Assembly: GCF_002020355.1 (NCBI RefSeq)
Contig: NZ_MPZV01000003.1
Location: 310,001 to 374,000 of the forward strand
DNA: 64,000 nt
Direction of reading: 5' to 3'
Origin: Thioclava sediminum
Lineage (GTDB): Bacteria > Pseudomonadota > Alphaproteobacteria > Rhodobacterales > Rhodobacteraceae
Below, in pieces: positions 10,019 through 18,672 of the stretch (positions within the stretch are counted from its first letter, which is position 1; each line of letters opens with the position of its first letter). The notes under the pieces were generated by a model that did not search any database, was not told the DNA's origin, and saw only the letters and a list, made by a program, of their open reading frames with translations. The translations under genes were made by a program, and so were the position numbers.

Positions 10019-11494
10019 ATGTTGAGCAGGCTTCGAGACAATATCATTCCGCTGACGGTCGCGCTGTCGCTCCTGATGGAGCTGATCGACGCGACCGTTC
10101 TGGCGACCGCGATCCCGGTGATCGCGCGGGACCTTTCGGTGCCGGTGCTGTCGCTCAAGATGGCGATGGCGACCTATCTGATCGCGCTCGCGGCTTTCGT
10201 GCCGATCTCGGGCTGGATCGCGGATCGCATCGGGGCGCGGCGGACCTTCCTCGCGGCGATGGGCGTTTTCCTTGTGGCCTCGCTTCTCTGCGCCATTCAG
10301 ACGAGCCTGACCGGGCTGGTGCTGGCCCGCGCGCTGCAGGGCATCGGGGCTGCGATGATGAGCCCCGTCGGCCGGTTGATCGTGCTGCGCCACACCTCCA
10401 AGGAGGAGATGACCCGCGCGATGGTCTATGTCACCCTGCCCGCGCTGATCGGCCCGGCGCTGGGCCCCTTCGTGGGCGCGACGGTGACGACCTTCCTCGG
10501 CTGGCGCTCGATCTTCCTGATGAACCTGCCGCTGGGGGCGCTCGCGATCTGGCTGACGCTGCGCCACATGCCCGCCGACGGCCCGCCCGAGCCGAAGCCG
10601 TTCGATTTTCCGGGCTTCCTGCTCTCGGCCGTGGGGCTGGCAGCCGTGATGACCGGGTTTTCCGCGCTGGGCGAGCATATCCTGCCATGGCAGGCCGCCG
10701 CGGGCCTCAGCGTTGCGGGTGTGGCGCTGCTCGTCCTCTACTGGCTGCGGGCGCGCAACACAGAGGAGCCGCTTCTCGATCTGCGGCTGTTCCGGCACCG
10801 CACCTTCGATGTCTCGATCACCGGCGGGTTGATATTCCGACTGTCGAACGGGGCGATCTCGCTTCTGCTGCCGCTGTTCTTCCAACTGGGCCTCGGTGCC
10901 TCGGTGATGGTCTCGGGCGCGCTGACGGGTCTGAACGCGGTGGGCGCGGTAAGCCTGCGGACCTTCGTGCCGCGCATCCTCGACCGGTTCGGCTTCAAAT
11001 GGGTGATGATCTGGGCGGCGGTGATCCGCGGCGCGACGATCTTCGGCTTCCTCACCGTGACGAGCATCCATGACTGGCAACTGATCCCGCTTCTGCTGAT
11101 CGGCGGCGCCGCGCAATCGGTCGTCTTCACCGCGATCAACTCCATCGGGTTCGCCGATCTCGATACGCGCGAGATGAGCCCCGCCACCGCCTTCACCGCG
11201 ATGAGCCGTCAGGTCTCGCTCGCGCTCGGCATCGCGCTGGCGGGCGTGGTGCTGGAACTGACCGCAGGGTCGGCGGCGACCACGACAGGGGCCGAGATGA
11301 TCCCGATCCACGCCTTCCTCTGGGGCTTTGCGATTGCGGGCGCGACGGGGCCGCTCTCGGCGCTCTATTTCCTGCGCCTGCGCCGGGGCGATGCCGACGG
11401 GCTGCGCCGCAAGCGCCGGACGGTGGAGCCCTATGGTTCGGCCAAGGAGCGCTTCCGCGCCCCGCAATCCAAGCAACGCGAACCAGCCGAATGA
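10019..11494 (+). CDS. MFS transporter, multidrug-type (DHA2-like)
   Basis: A 491-aa integral membrane protein with 12-14 hydrophobic segments. The first helix LLMELIDATVLATAIPVI is typical of the drug:H+ antiporter DHA2 group, followed by loop motif A GWIADRIGARRTF and the motif-C-like GPALGPFVGA. The substrate cannot be read from the sequence. It precedes an AsnC regulator and the dehydrogenase/aminotransferase pair on the same strand, separated from the regulator by 66 bp, so it may or may not belong to that pathway. The C-terminus ends in a basic, soluble tail. Confidence 0.85.
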   Translation: MLSRLRDNIIPLTVALSLLMELIDATVLATAIPVIARDLSVPVLSLKMAMATYLIALAAFVPISGWIADRIGARRTFLAAMGVFLVASLLCAIQTSLTGLVLARALQGIGAAMMSPVGRLIVLRHTSKEEMTRAMVYVTLPALIGPALGPFVGATVTTFLGWRSIFLMNLPLGALAIWLTLRHMPADGPPEPKPFDFPGFLLSAVGLAAVMTGFSALGEHILPWQAAAGLSVAGVALLVLYWLRARNTEEPLLDLRLFRHRTFDVSITGGLIFRLSNGAISLLLPLFFQLGLGASVMVSGALTGLNAVGAVSLRTFVPRILDRFGFKWVMIWAAVIRGATIFGFLTVTSIHDWQLIPLLLIGGAAQSVVFTAINSIGFADLDTREMSPATAFTAMSRQVSLALGIALAGVVLELTAGSAATTTGAEMIPIHAFLWGFAIAGATGPLSALYFLRLRRGDADGLRRKRRTVEPYGSAKERFRAPQSKQREPAE

Positions 11495-11560
11495 GCAGTG
11501 CTGCACCGGACCCGAAAAATCGGGGATGCGCAGGGCGTTAACCCGGTGTAGCGTGGCGCC

Positions 11561-12046
11561 ATGATCAAGCTCGACCCCCGCGATATCGAAATTCTGCGCG
11601 TGCTGGCGCGCGAGGGCCGCATCACCAAGGCGGCGCTGGCCGAGAAGATCAACCTCTCGCCCACGCCCGCCTGGGACCGGCTGAAAAAGCTGGAGAAAGC
11701 GGGCCTGATCGCGGGCTATCGCGCGACCTTCAACCTCAAGAAGCTCGGGCCGCATGTGACGCTGTTCGTGGCCGCAGAACTGGCCGATCACACCGCCGCC
11801 AGTTTCCAGACCTTCGAGCGCTCGCTCGATCAGCACCCCGAGGTCGTGGGCTGCTGGGCTTTGGGCGGCGGATTCGACTATCTGATGCAGATCGTGACCC
11901 GCGACATCGACGCCTATCAGCGGCTCATCGACTCGATGCTGGACGCGCGGATCGGCATCGCGCGCTATTTCACCTATATCGTTACGAAAGAGGTGAAGAA
12001 CGCCGCCATGCCGCCCTTCGATCTCTTCGCAGACCAAATGGACTGA
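11561..12046 (+). CDS. Lrp/AsnC family transcriptional regulator
   Basis: A 161-aa protein with an N-terminal helix-turn-helix (LDPRDIEILRVLAREGRITK... KINLSPTPAWDRLKKLEKAGLI) and a C-terminal RAM/AsnC ligand-sensing domain (GCWALGGGFDYLMQIVTRD). It is followed 102 bp later by the semialdehyde dehydrogenase and then the class III aminotransferase. The regulator-dehydrogenase-aminotransferase order matches asnC-ssd-atf / doeX-doeC-doeD at the end of ectoine-catabolic operons, so it probably controls these two genes in response to an amino acid intermediate. Confidence 0.9.
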   Translation: MIKLDPRDIEILRVLAREGRITKAALAEKINLSPTPAWDRLKKLEKAGLIAGYRATFNLKKLGPHVTLFVAAELADHTAASFQTFERSLDQHPEVVGCWALGGGFDYLMQIVTRDIDAYQRLIDSMLDARIGIARYFTYIVTKEVKNAAMPPFDLFADQMD

Positions 12047-12148
12047 CGGACGGCTCTATTTCAGCCCAAATCCGGGGCCCGCGCAGTCCATTCGGACTAT
12101 TACCCTGTGAAATCGGGCGCAGAGTGATCTCAACCAAGGAGGTCTCTC

Positions 12149-13624
12149 ATGCTCGATACCGCCATTTCCGCCCGCCCCGATATTGCCGACAAGCGCTTGC
12201 TGCGCAGCTTTTCCTATGTGAATGGCCGCTGGATCGCGGGTGAGACGGGCGAGGTGATCCCCGTCACCAACCCCGCCAATGCCGAACGTCTGGGCGATAT
12301 CACCGCGCTCAACCGCAGCCAGTCGCGCGCGGCGGTCGATGCCGCCCAAGCCGCCTTTCTCGACTGGTCGATGACGCTGCCGCAGGAACGCTCCGCCATT
12401 CTGCGCCGCTGGTTCGACCTGATCATTGAAGCGAAGGACGATCTGGCGCGGATCATGGTGCTCGAACAGGGCAAGCCGCTCAGCGAAGCCATGGGCGAGA
12501 TCGACTATGCGGCGAGCTTCATCGAGTACTACGCCGAAGAGGCCAAGCGCCCGAATATCGAGGGCGTCACCTCGCATCTGCATGACGCAGAGGTGGAGCT
12601 GTGGCTCGAACCCGTGGGCGTCGTGGGTCTCGTCACGCCGTGGAACTTCCCCGCCGCGATGCTGACGCGCAAGGCCGCCGCCGCGATTGCCGCGGGCTGC
12701 ACCGTGGTCGCGCACCCCTCGCATGAGACGCCCTATTCGGCGCTGGCGCTGGCGGAACTGGCCGAACGCGCGGGCCTTCCCGCGGGCGTGTTCAACGTGT
12801 TGACCGGCCACGCCCCGGAAATCGTCGAGCCCTGGTGCGACGACACCCGCGTCCGCGCGCTCTCCTTCACAGGCTCCACCGAAGTGGGCCGCCTGCTCTA
12901 TCGCCAATCGGCTCAGACGGTGAAACGGCTGGTCCTCGAACTGGGCGGCCATGCCCCGGTCATCGTCTTCAAGGGGGCCGATCTCGATCAAGCCGTCGAG
13001 GAAGTCATCAAGGCGAAATTCGCAACCTCGGGCCAAGACTGCCTCGGCGCGAACCGGATCTATGTCGAGCGCCAAGTCTATGACGAGTTCTGCCGCCGCT
13101 TCACCGAGGCCACGCAGGCGCTCAGCGTGGGCATCGGCATGGAGGACCCCGATATCGGCCCGCTGATGAACGAAAAGGCGGTGGCCAAGCAGGAGGAACA
13201 TGTCGCCGACGCGCTGGCCAAGGGGGCGAAACTGGCCTGCGGCGGCAAGCGGCTCGATCGTGGCCCGCTGTTCTTCGCGCCGACCGTGCTGACCGACGTG
13301 CCTGATAACGCCAAGATCATGCAGGAGGAGACCTTCGGCCCGGTCGCTCCGATCACCGTCTTCGACACGGAAGAAGAAGTCTTCGCCAAAGCCAACGCAA
13401 CCGAATACGGCCTCGTCGCCTACGTCCACAGCCAGAACCCGAAACGCATCTACCGCGCCACCCGCGCGCTGCAATTCGGCATGGTCGCGGTCAACCGCAC
13501 CAAGGTCACCGGCGCGCCGATCCCGTTCGGCGGCATGAAGCAATCCGGCCTCGGCCGCGAAGGCTCGCGTCGCGGAATGGAAGAGTTCATGGAAATCAAA
13601 TACGTCTGTCGGGATTGGGGTTAA
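12149..13624 (+). CDS. NAD(P)-dependent semialdehyde dehydrogenase (Ssd/DoeC/GabD-like)
   Basis: A 491-aa aldehyde dehydrogenase that oxidises a semialdehyde (succinate-, or in ectoine breakdown aspartate-semialdehyde) to the acid. The catalytic Glu is in LELGGHAPVIVF and the catalytic Cys in SGQDCLGANRIYVE; the cofactor-binding TPWNFPAAMLTRK and FTGSTEVGRLL are present. GGAGG stands before the ATG at 12149. The downstream aminotransferase starts 47 bp after its stop, so the two form an operon: transamination then oxidation of the product. GABA and diaminobutyrate routes cannot be told apart by eye. Confidence 0.9.
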   Translation: MLDTAISARPDIADKRLLRSFSYVNGRWIAGETGEVIPVTNPANAERLGDITALNRSQSRAAVDAAQAAFLDWSMTLPQERSAILRRWFDLIIEAKDDLARIMVLEQGKPLSEAMGEIDYAASFIEYYAEEAKRPNIEGVTSHLHDAEVELWLEPVGVVGLVTPWNFPAAMLTRKAAAAIAAGCTVVAHPSHETPYSALALAELAERAGLPAGVFNVLTGHAPEIVEPWCDDTRVRALSFTGSTEVGRLLYRQSAQTVKRLVLELGGHAPVIVFKGADLDQAVEEVIKAKFATSGQDCLGANRIYVERQVYDEFCRRFTEATQALSVGIGMEDPDIGPLMNEKAVAKQEEHVADALAKGAKLACGGKRLDRGPLFFAPTVLTDVPDNAKIMQEETFGPVAPITVFDTEEEVFAKANATEYGLVAYVHSQNPKRIYRATRALQFGMVAVNRTKVTGAPIPFGGMKQSGLGREGSRRGMEEFMEIKYVCRDWG

Positions 13625-13671
13625 CTCCCCCGCCAGCCCGGACGGCCCAAGACAAGAAGAAGGAGAGAAAA

Positions 13672-15042
13672 TTGCTGACCAATGACCAACTCGACAAGTG
13701 GGATCGCGAAAGCTTCTTCCACCCCTCGACGCATCTCGCCCAGCACGCGCGCGGCGAGTCCCCCAACCGCATCGTCACCGGCGGCAAGGGCGTGTTCATC
13801 GAGGATCGCGACGGTAACAAGCTGCTCGACGCCTTCGCAGGCCTCTACTGCGTGAACGTGGGCTACGGGCGCACCGAGATCTCCGAGGCCATCGCCGAGC
13901 AGGCGAAGGAACTGGCCTATTACCACGCCTATGTCGGCCACGGCACCGAGGCCTCGATCACCCTGGCGCATATGGTCCTCGACCGTGCGCCCGATCACAT
14001 GTCCAAGGTCTATTTCGGCCTGTCGGGCTCGGATGCGAACGAGACCAACATCAAGCTGGTCTGGTATTACAACAACATCCTGAACCGCCCAGAGAAGAAG
14101 AAGATCATCTCGCGCTGGCGCGGCTATCACGGCTCGGGCCTGATGACCGGTTCGCTGACGGGTTTGGAGCTGTTCCACAAGAAGTTCGACCTGCCGCTGA
14201 GCCAGGTGGTCCACACCGAGGCGCCCTATTACTACCGCCGCCCTGATGAGGCGATGTCGGAAGAGGCCTTCACCGCCTATTGCGCGTCCGAGCTGGAGCA
14301 GCTGATCGAACGCGAAGGCCCCGACACCATCGCCGCCTTCATCGGCGAGCCGGTTCTGGGCACCGGCGGCATCGTGCCCCCGCCCGCGGGCTATTGGGAA
14401 GCGATCCAGAAGGTGCTGAACAAATACGACATCCTGCTGATCGCCGATGAGGTCGTGACCGGCTTCGGGCGTCTGGGGAGCATGTTCGGCTCGGATCACT
14501 ACGGCATGAAGCCTGACCTGATCACCATCGCGAAAGGCCTGACCTCGGCCTATGCGCCGCTCTCGGGCACCATCGTGAGCGACAAGATGTGGAAAGTGCT
14601 TGAGCAAGGCACCGACGAGAACGGCCCGATCGGCCACGGCTGGACCTACTCGGCGCACCCGATCGGGGCTGCGGCCGGTGTCGCGAACCTCGAGCTGATC
14701 GACAAGCTCGGCCTCGTCGAGAATGCGGGCAAAGTCGGCAAATACCTCAATGACCAGATGCGCGCCGCCATCGGCGAGCACGCGAATGTCGGCGATATCC
14801 GCGGCGAAGGGATGCTCTGCGCGGTGGAATTCATGGCCGATCGCGACAATCGCAGCTTCTTCGACGCCTCCGACAAGATCGGCGCGAAGATCGCAGGCGC
14901 GATGGTCGAGCGTGGCGTGATCGGGCGCGCGATGCCGCAGGGCGACATCCTCGGCCTCGCACCGCCGCTGTGCCTCACCGAGGCGGAGGCCGACAAGATC
15001 GTCGAAGTCACCGCCGATGCCGTGAAATCGGTTCTGGGCTAA
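13672..15042 (+). CDS. Class III omega-amino acid aminotransferase (DoeD/Atf-like or GABA-type)
   Basis: PLP-dependent transaminase, 456 aa from a TTG start at 13672 that sits after AAGGAG (about 13659-13664); no in-frame ATG lies nearby. The PLP-binding Lys is in TIAKGLTSAYAPLSG, the cofactor Asp in LLIADEVVTGFGRLG, and the family signature GYGRTEI is near the N-terminus. The N-terminal LTNDQLDKWDRESFFHPSTHL is the pattern I associate with aminotransferases adjacent to AsnC/Ssd in ectoine operons. It likely passes an amino group from a terminal amine to pyruvate or 2-oxoglutarate, feeding the upstream dehydrogenase. Confidence 0.88.
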   Translation: MLTNDQLDKWDRESFFHPSTHLAQHARGESPNRIVTGGKGVFIEDRDGNKLLDAFAGLYCVNVGYGRTEISEAIAEQAKELAYYHAYVGHGTEASITLAHMVLDRAPDHMSKVYFGLSGSDANETNIKLVWYYNNILNRPEKKKIISRWRGYHGSGLMTGSLTGLELFHKKFDLPLSQVVHTEAPYYYRRPDEAMSEEAFTAYCASELEQLIEREGPDTIAAFIGEPVLGTGGIVPPPAGYWEAIQKVLNKYDILLIADEVVTGFGRLGSMFGSDHYGMKPDLITIAKGLTSAYAPLSGTIVSDKMWKVLEQGTDENGPIGHGWTYSAHPIGAAAGVANLELIDKLGLVENAGKVGKYLNDQMRAAIGEHANVGDIRGEGMLCAVEFMADRDNRSFFDASDKIGAKIAGAMVERGVIGRAMPQGDILGLAPPLCLTEAEADKIVEVTADAVKSVLG

Positions 15043-15044
15043 GG

Positions 15045-15058
15045 CCCCTCGGCAGGGG
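15045..15058. terminator. Short hairpin between convergent genes
   Basis: CCCCT (15045-15049), loop CGGC, AGGGG (15054-15058), between the aminotransferase stop and the convergent mini-cytochrome stop. The stem is only 5 bp and the T-run is poor, so this is a weak call. Confidence 0.3.
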
Positions 15059-15063
15059 TCGTC

Positions 15064-15327
15064 TTACGAGGCGAGCCCTGCCAGCCATTCGGCGATCGCC
15101 GCGCGGCTGTCTGGATCGGGCGAATGGTGACGCACCATGAAATCGTCGAACCAGTCGCGCCGCGCCTCGGGCGTCTGATTGTCCGCAGCCCAATCGATCT
15201 TTGCGACCATTCTGACCGCGTCGCGATGACAGCGCCCGCAGGATTGCGCGAAAAGCTGCGCGGGATCGGTCTCGGCCAAGGCGGCCCCGGCCCAGATTGT
15301 CAGAAAAACAGCCAAAAAGACGCGCAT
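15064..15327 (-). CDS. Small periplasmic monohaem c-type cytochrome-like protein
   Basis: An 87-aa protein (ATG at 15327; a GTG one codon upstream is possible). It has an export signal (MRVFLAVFLTIWAGAALA, then AETD) and one haem c attachment motif CGRCH in LFAQSCGRCHRDA. After cleavage only about 68 residues remain, small for a class I cytochrome c. There is no obvious Met axial ligand in a KM/GMP context, though MVAKIDW and FMVRHH are near. The start overlaps the lpxB stop by one base (TGATG), so it is the last gene of the lpx operon. The role is unknown. Confidence 0.75.
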   Translation of the reverse strand: MRVFLAVFLTIWAGAALAETDPAQLFAQSCGRCHRDAVRMVAKIDWAADNQTPEARRDWFDDFMVRHHSPDPDSRAAIAEWLAGLAS

Positions 15328-16478
15328 CACGCCCTCCCGAGAAACTCCAGAACCGAACGCGCCGCGCGCAGGCCGGGCGGCTCGCCGCCCTCGCCCAAAC
15401 GGCGCATCACCTCTTCCATCGCGGCCATCTGCTCTTCGCGCGCCGCGTCTTCTTCCAGCAATTCCAGCATCTTCGCCGAAATGTCACGCGGCTTGCAGTC
15501 GGGGCCGAGGAATTCCGGGATTACCCGGGTATCGGAGACCAGATTAACCAGCGTCACCGTATCGATCTTGAGCATCCGCGAGATCACGTGCCATGTCAGG
15601 AAATTCGCGTCATAGGCGATCACCATCGGCACCCGGTTCGCAGCCAGCTCCAGACTGACCGTGCCCGAGGCCGCCAGCGCGATATCGGCGGCGGCAAAAG
15701 CCGCGCGCTTGTCATCGGCATTCTCGACGACGATCGGCGCGACCGGCCAGCGGGCCGTCATCTCGCGCACCATCGGCGCCACGCCCCGCACCGTCGGCAG
15801 CACGACGCGCAGCCCCGGCTCGCGGTCGCGCAGCTGCATCAGCGCCTCGTCGAAGCGCGCCCCGAGCCGCTTGACCTCGCCGCGCCGCGAGCCCGGCAGA
15901 CACAGCGCGAGCGGTTGTTCCTCGCCGATCATATGGGTCTCGCGGAAGGCCGCCGCGTCCGCCCCGGTCGCGCGCGGCTCGGCCACGACGGGATGGCCCA
16001 CGAAATCGCAGCTCATCCCGGCGGCTTCCATATAGGGCGGCTCGAAAGGCAGCAGCGCGAGCACATGATCGACCACCTGCGCCATTTTCGCCGCGCGCCC
16101 CGGACGCCATGCCCAGACCGAGGGCGCCACATAGTGGATCACCTTGAGATCAGGGCGCTTTTCCTTCACCAGTCGCGCCACGCGCAGGCAGAAATCGGGG
16201 CTGTCGATGGTGACCAGAGCCTCGGCGCCGCTTTCGACCACGTGATCCGCAGTCTCGGCGATGCGCCGTTTCAGATGGCGGTATTTCGGCAGGACCTCCA
16301 TCAGCCCCATGACCGAAAGCTCTTCCATCGGGAAAAGACTGGTGAGCCCCTGCGCGCCCATCTCCTCGCCGCCGATACCGGACCACTCGACGTCCGGCGA
16401 AAGCCCGTTGATCCCCGCCATCAGGGCGCCGCCGAGCTTGTCGCCCGATGCCTCGCCCGCGATGACGTAGAGCCTCAT
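15327..16478 (-). CDS. lpxB: Lipid-A-disaccharide synthase LpxB
   Basis: GT19 glycosyltransferase that joins UDP-2,3-diacylglucosamine and lipid X to the lipid A disaccharide at the inner membrane. The 383-aa protein shows the family pattern: N-terminal VIAGEASGDKLGG, then GIGGEEMGAQGL, VHYVAPSVWAW-type segment (VIHYVAPSVWAWRPGR) and LPGSRRGEV. It overlaps lpxI by 4 bp upstream and the mini-cytochrome by one base downstream. It closes the lipid A part of the minus-strand envelope cluster. Confidence 0.96.
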   Translation of the reverse strand: MRLYVIAGEASGDKLGGALMAGINGLSPDVEWSGIGGEEMGAQGLTSLFPMEELSVMGLMEVLPKYRHLKRRIAETADHVVESGAEALVTIDSPDFCLRVARLVKEKRPDLKVIHYVAPSVWAWRPGRAAKMAQVVDHVLALLPFEPPYMEAAGMSCDFVGHPVVAEPRATGADAAAFRETHMIGEEQPLALCLPGSRRGEVKRLGARFDEALMQLRDREPGLRVVLPTVRGVAPMVREMTARWPVAPIVVENADDKRAAFAAADIALAASGTVSLELAANRVPMVIAYDANFLTWHVISRMLKIDTVTLVNLVSDTRVIPEFLGPDCKPRDISAKMLELLEEDAAREEQMAAMEEVMRRLGEGGEPPGLRAARSVLEFLGRA

Positions 16479-17290
16479 GGCTCCCGCGCCCAGAGAAAGA
16501 GGCCCGCGGCCTCGGCGGCCTCGATGACCGCATCGCGATCGAGAAGCATAACACCGCCCGCCTCGAAAGCGATGCCGGACAGGCCAGCGGCGGCGGCGTT
16601 CTTAACCGTCTCGACCCCAATGGCAGGCAGATCGGCACGACGGTCCTGATCGGGTTTCGGCGCCTTGTAGAAGACGCCCTTCACCGCTTTAAGATCGCCG
16701 CGCAAGCCTTTGTGGTGACGCACGAAATCCAGCATCGCATCGGTACCCGGCAGGGTCTCGACCGCAAGGCAAAGCCCGCGCCCGACCACTGCGCCCTGAC
16801 CGATATCCGACGCCCCAAGCGCGGTGACAATCTCGGCCCCACGCTCGGCATCCTCTTCGTCCACGACCGACGGTTTGCCGCACAGCACGCCCGCCTCGGG
16901 CAGCAGCGCGGGCGCGATCTCATGCGCGCCGACGACCTCCAGATCGAACTCCTCGAACACCTCGATCACCGCGCGCAGCGTCGCATCGTCGCCCGCCTGC
17001 ATCGCCATCGCGAGCCGCGGCACCAGCTGCGCCGAGCGGGGATCGAACTGCTCGGGATCGATCGCCGGACGCTGCATCGCGCCCGCGAACACCACCCGCT
17101 CGATCCCGCGATCGGCCAATTCGTCGAGAAACGGCACCAGCCGCTCGATCCGGAAGCGCAGATGATCGCCGTCCAGATCGCAAGGCGCCCCGATCATCTC
17201 GCAGACGAGAAGATCCGGAACGGCCTCGGTCAGAATCGCAGGCAAACGGCCAGCCCCGGCGATCAGCGCGGTATGCGTGCCCCCGCTCAT
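16475..17290 (-). CDS. lpxI: UDP-2,3-diacylglucosamine pyrophosphatase LpxI
   Basis: Hydrolyses UDP-2,3-diacylglucosamine to lipid X; LpxI (DUF1009) replaces LpxH in alphaproteobacteria. The 271-aa protein begins with a short Rossmann-like part (ALIAGAGRLPAILTE), continues with IERLVPFLDELADRG and FAGAMQRPAI, and ends with the DUF1009 catalytic-type segment (TLPGTDAMLDFV, KGVFYKAPKPDQDRRADLPAIG, GIAFEAGGVMLLDRDAV). It overlaps lpxA upstream and lpxB downstream by 4 bp each, so translation is coupled and the enzyme order follows the pathway. Confidence 0.94.
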   Translation of the reverse strand: MSGGTHTALIAGAGRLPAILTEAVPDLLVCEMIGAPCDLDGDHLRFRIERLVPFLDELADRGIERVVFAGAMQRPAIDPEQFDPRSAQLVPRLAMAMQAGDDATLRAVIEVFEEFDLEVVGAHEIAPALLPEAGVLCGKPSVVDEEDAERGAEIVTALGASDIGQGAVVGRGLCLAVETLPGTDAMLDFVRHHKGLRGDLKAVKGVFYKAPKPDQDRRADLPAIGVETVKNAAAAGLSGIAFEAGGVMLLDRDAVIEAAEAAGLFLWAREP

Positions 17291-18084
17291 TTGCCGGGCG
17301 TCAGGAAGCTGCGCTCGGACGGGCCGAGGATGAAATCAAGCACTTCGCGCGCCAATTCGCCTTCGACGCCCTCTTCCGAGAGGGTCCGCGCGCTTTCGCG
17401 GAAGCTGCCCTGACCGAGCGCCTCGACGGTTTTGCGCAGCGACGTGATTTCCTCGCGCGGCGTGCCACGGCGCTTCAACCCCACGAGGTTCAACCCTTCG
17501 AGCCCCGCGCGCGGTCCCGCCACCAAGGCATGCGGTATCACATCCGCCGTCACCATCGACAGCGCGCCGATGATCGCGCCGCGCCCGATGCGGACGAATT
17601 GGTGCACGCCCGACAGACCGCCGACGATGACGTCATCCTCGAGCTGACAATGGCCGGCGAGCGCCACGGAATTCACAAGGATCACACGGTCGCCGATCTT
17701 GCAGTCATGCCCGACATGGCAGGACGACATGAACAGCCCGTCATCACCCACCTGAGTGAGCCCACCGCCGCCATCCGTCCCGGTGTTCATCGTGACATAT
17801 TCGCGGATGCGGTTGCGCTTGCCGATCTTGAGCCGCGTCTTCTCGCCCTTGAATTTGAGATCCTGCGGGATCTGCCCCAGTGAGGCGAAGGGAAAGATCT
17901 GCGTCTCCTCGCCGATTTCTGTCGCACCCTGCAGCACGACATGGCTTTGCAGCGAGACGCCCCGGCCCAGCACGACCTCGGGGCCGACCACGCAGAACGG
18001 GCCGATCCGGCAGTCCGGACCGATCACCGCGCCGGGTTCGATCACCGCGGACGCGTGGATCTGCGCGCTTGGGTCAATGCTCAT
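17287..18084 (-). CDS. lpxA: UDP-GlcNAc 3-O-acyltransferase LpxA
   Basis: First committed step of lipid A synthesis, acylating UDP-GlcNAc from hydroxyacyl-ACP. The 265-aa length is standard. The N-terminal two-thirds are left-handed beta-helix hexapeptide repeats (VIEPGAVIGPDCRIGPFCVVG and onward); the catalytic His lies in the VALAGHCQLED segment. The C-terminal helical part contains LKRRGTPREEI. It starts 4 bp after the fabZ stop and overlaps lpxI, in a fabZ-lpxA-lpxI-lpxB run. Confidence 0.97.
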   Translation of the reverse strand: MSIDPSAQIHASAVIEPGAVIGPDCRIGPFCVVGPEVVLGRGVSLQSHVVLQGATEIGEETQIFPFASLGQIPQDLKFKGEKTRLKIGKRNRIREYVTMNTGTDGGGGLTQVGDDGLFMSSCHVGHDCKIGDRVILVNSVALAGHCQLEDDVIVGGLSGVHQFVRIGRGAIIGALSMVTADVIPHALVAGPRAGLEGLNLVGLKRRGTPREEITSLRKTVEALGQGSFRESARTLSEEGVEGELAREVLDFILGPSERSFLTPGK

Positions 18085-18088
18085 GCAT

Positions 18089-18550
18089 TCAGCCCTGAAG
18101 GTCCATCATGGCGGTGAACTCGGCTTCGGCCGCCAGTTCACCATTCACCGTGCCCCGGCCTTCGAATTTCCAGATCTTGCCGCCGCCGCGCTTCACGGTG
18201 ACATGCAGTTCGAGCACGTCGCCCGGCACCACCTTGCGGCGGAACTTGCACTTGTCGATGCCCATGAAATAGGTCAGCAGCGGCTTGTCGATCACGTCGA
18301 GCGAAATCCCCACCACCACGGCAGAGGTCTGCGCCATCGCCTCGACGATGGTGACGCCGGGCATGATCGGCTCTTCCGGGAAGTGGCCCTGGAAATGCGG
18401 CTCGTTCGCGGTGACGTTTTTGATGCCGACGGCGCCCTTGTTCGGAACGATGTCGCGCACCTTGTCGATCAGCAGGAACGGATACCGATGCGGAATGATG
18501 CGCTTGATGAGCGACAGATCGGCTTCGGTATAGGGGGCGGGTTCGGTCAT
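18089..18550 (-). CDS. fabZ: 3-hydroxyacyl-ACP dehydratase FabZ
   Basis: Dehydrates 3-hydroxyacyl-ACP in fatty-acid elongation, competing with LpxA for substrate. 153 aa from the ATG at 18550 ([12 protein letters not shown]), preceded by GAGGA; a longer frame adds only low-quality residues. The hot-dog fold motifs are [14 protein letters not shown] and the catalytic [20 protein letters not shown]. It sits directly upstream of lpxA as in most Gram-negatives, but lpxD, usually placed between ompH and fabZ, is absent. Confidence 0.96.
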   Translation of the reverse strand: MTEPAPYTEADLSLIKRIIPHRYPFLLIDKVRDIVPNKGAVGIKNVTANEPHFQGHFPEEPIMPGVTIVEAMAQTSAVVVGISLDVIDKPLLTYFMGIDKCKFRRKVVPGDVLELHVTVKRGGGKIWKFEGRGTVNGELAAEAEFTAMMDLQG

Positions 18551-18672
18551 GAGCTGTCCTCGTTCTTGGGCGCACTGCGCCTGCGGCGGTATCAATTTGC
18601 CGCATCACGCGATCATCGCTTTTGGATTGTTGCTAGCAATCGCGGCCCCGCTTGGCAAGCAGCGCGCGTCTG

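Noticed and set aside
10007-12037. 676-codon minus-strand frame
   Set aside because: Antisense to the MFS and AsnC genes, both with clear family motifs in the other direction.
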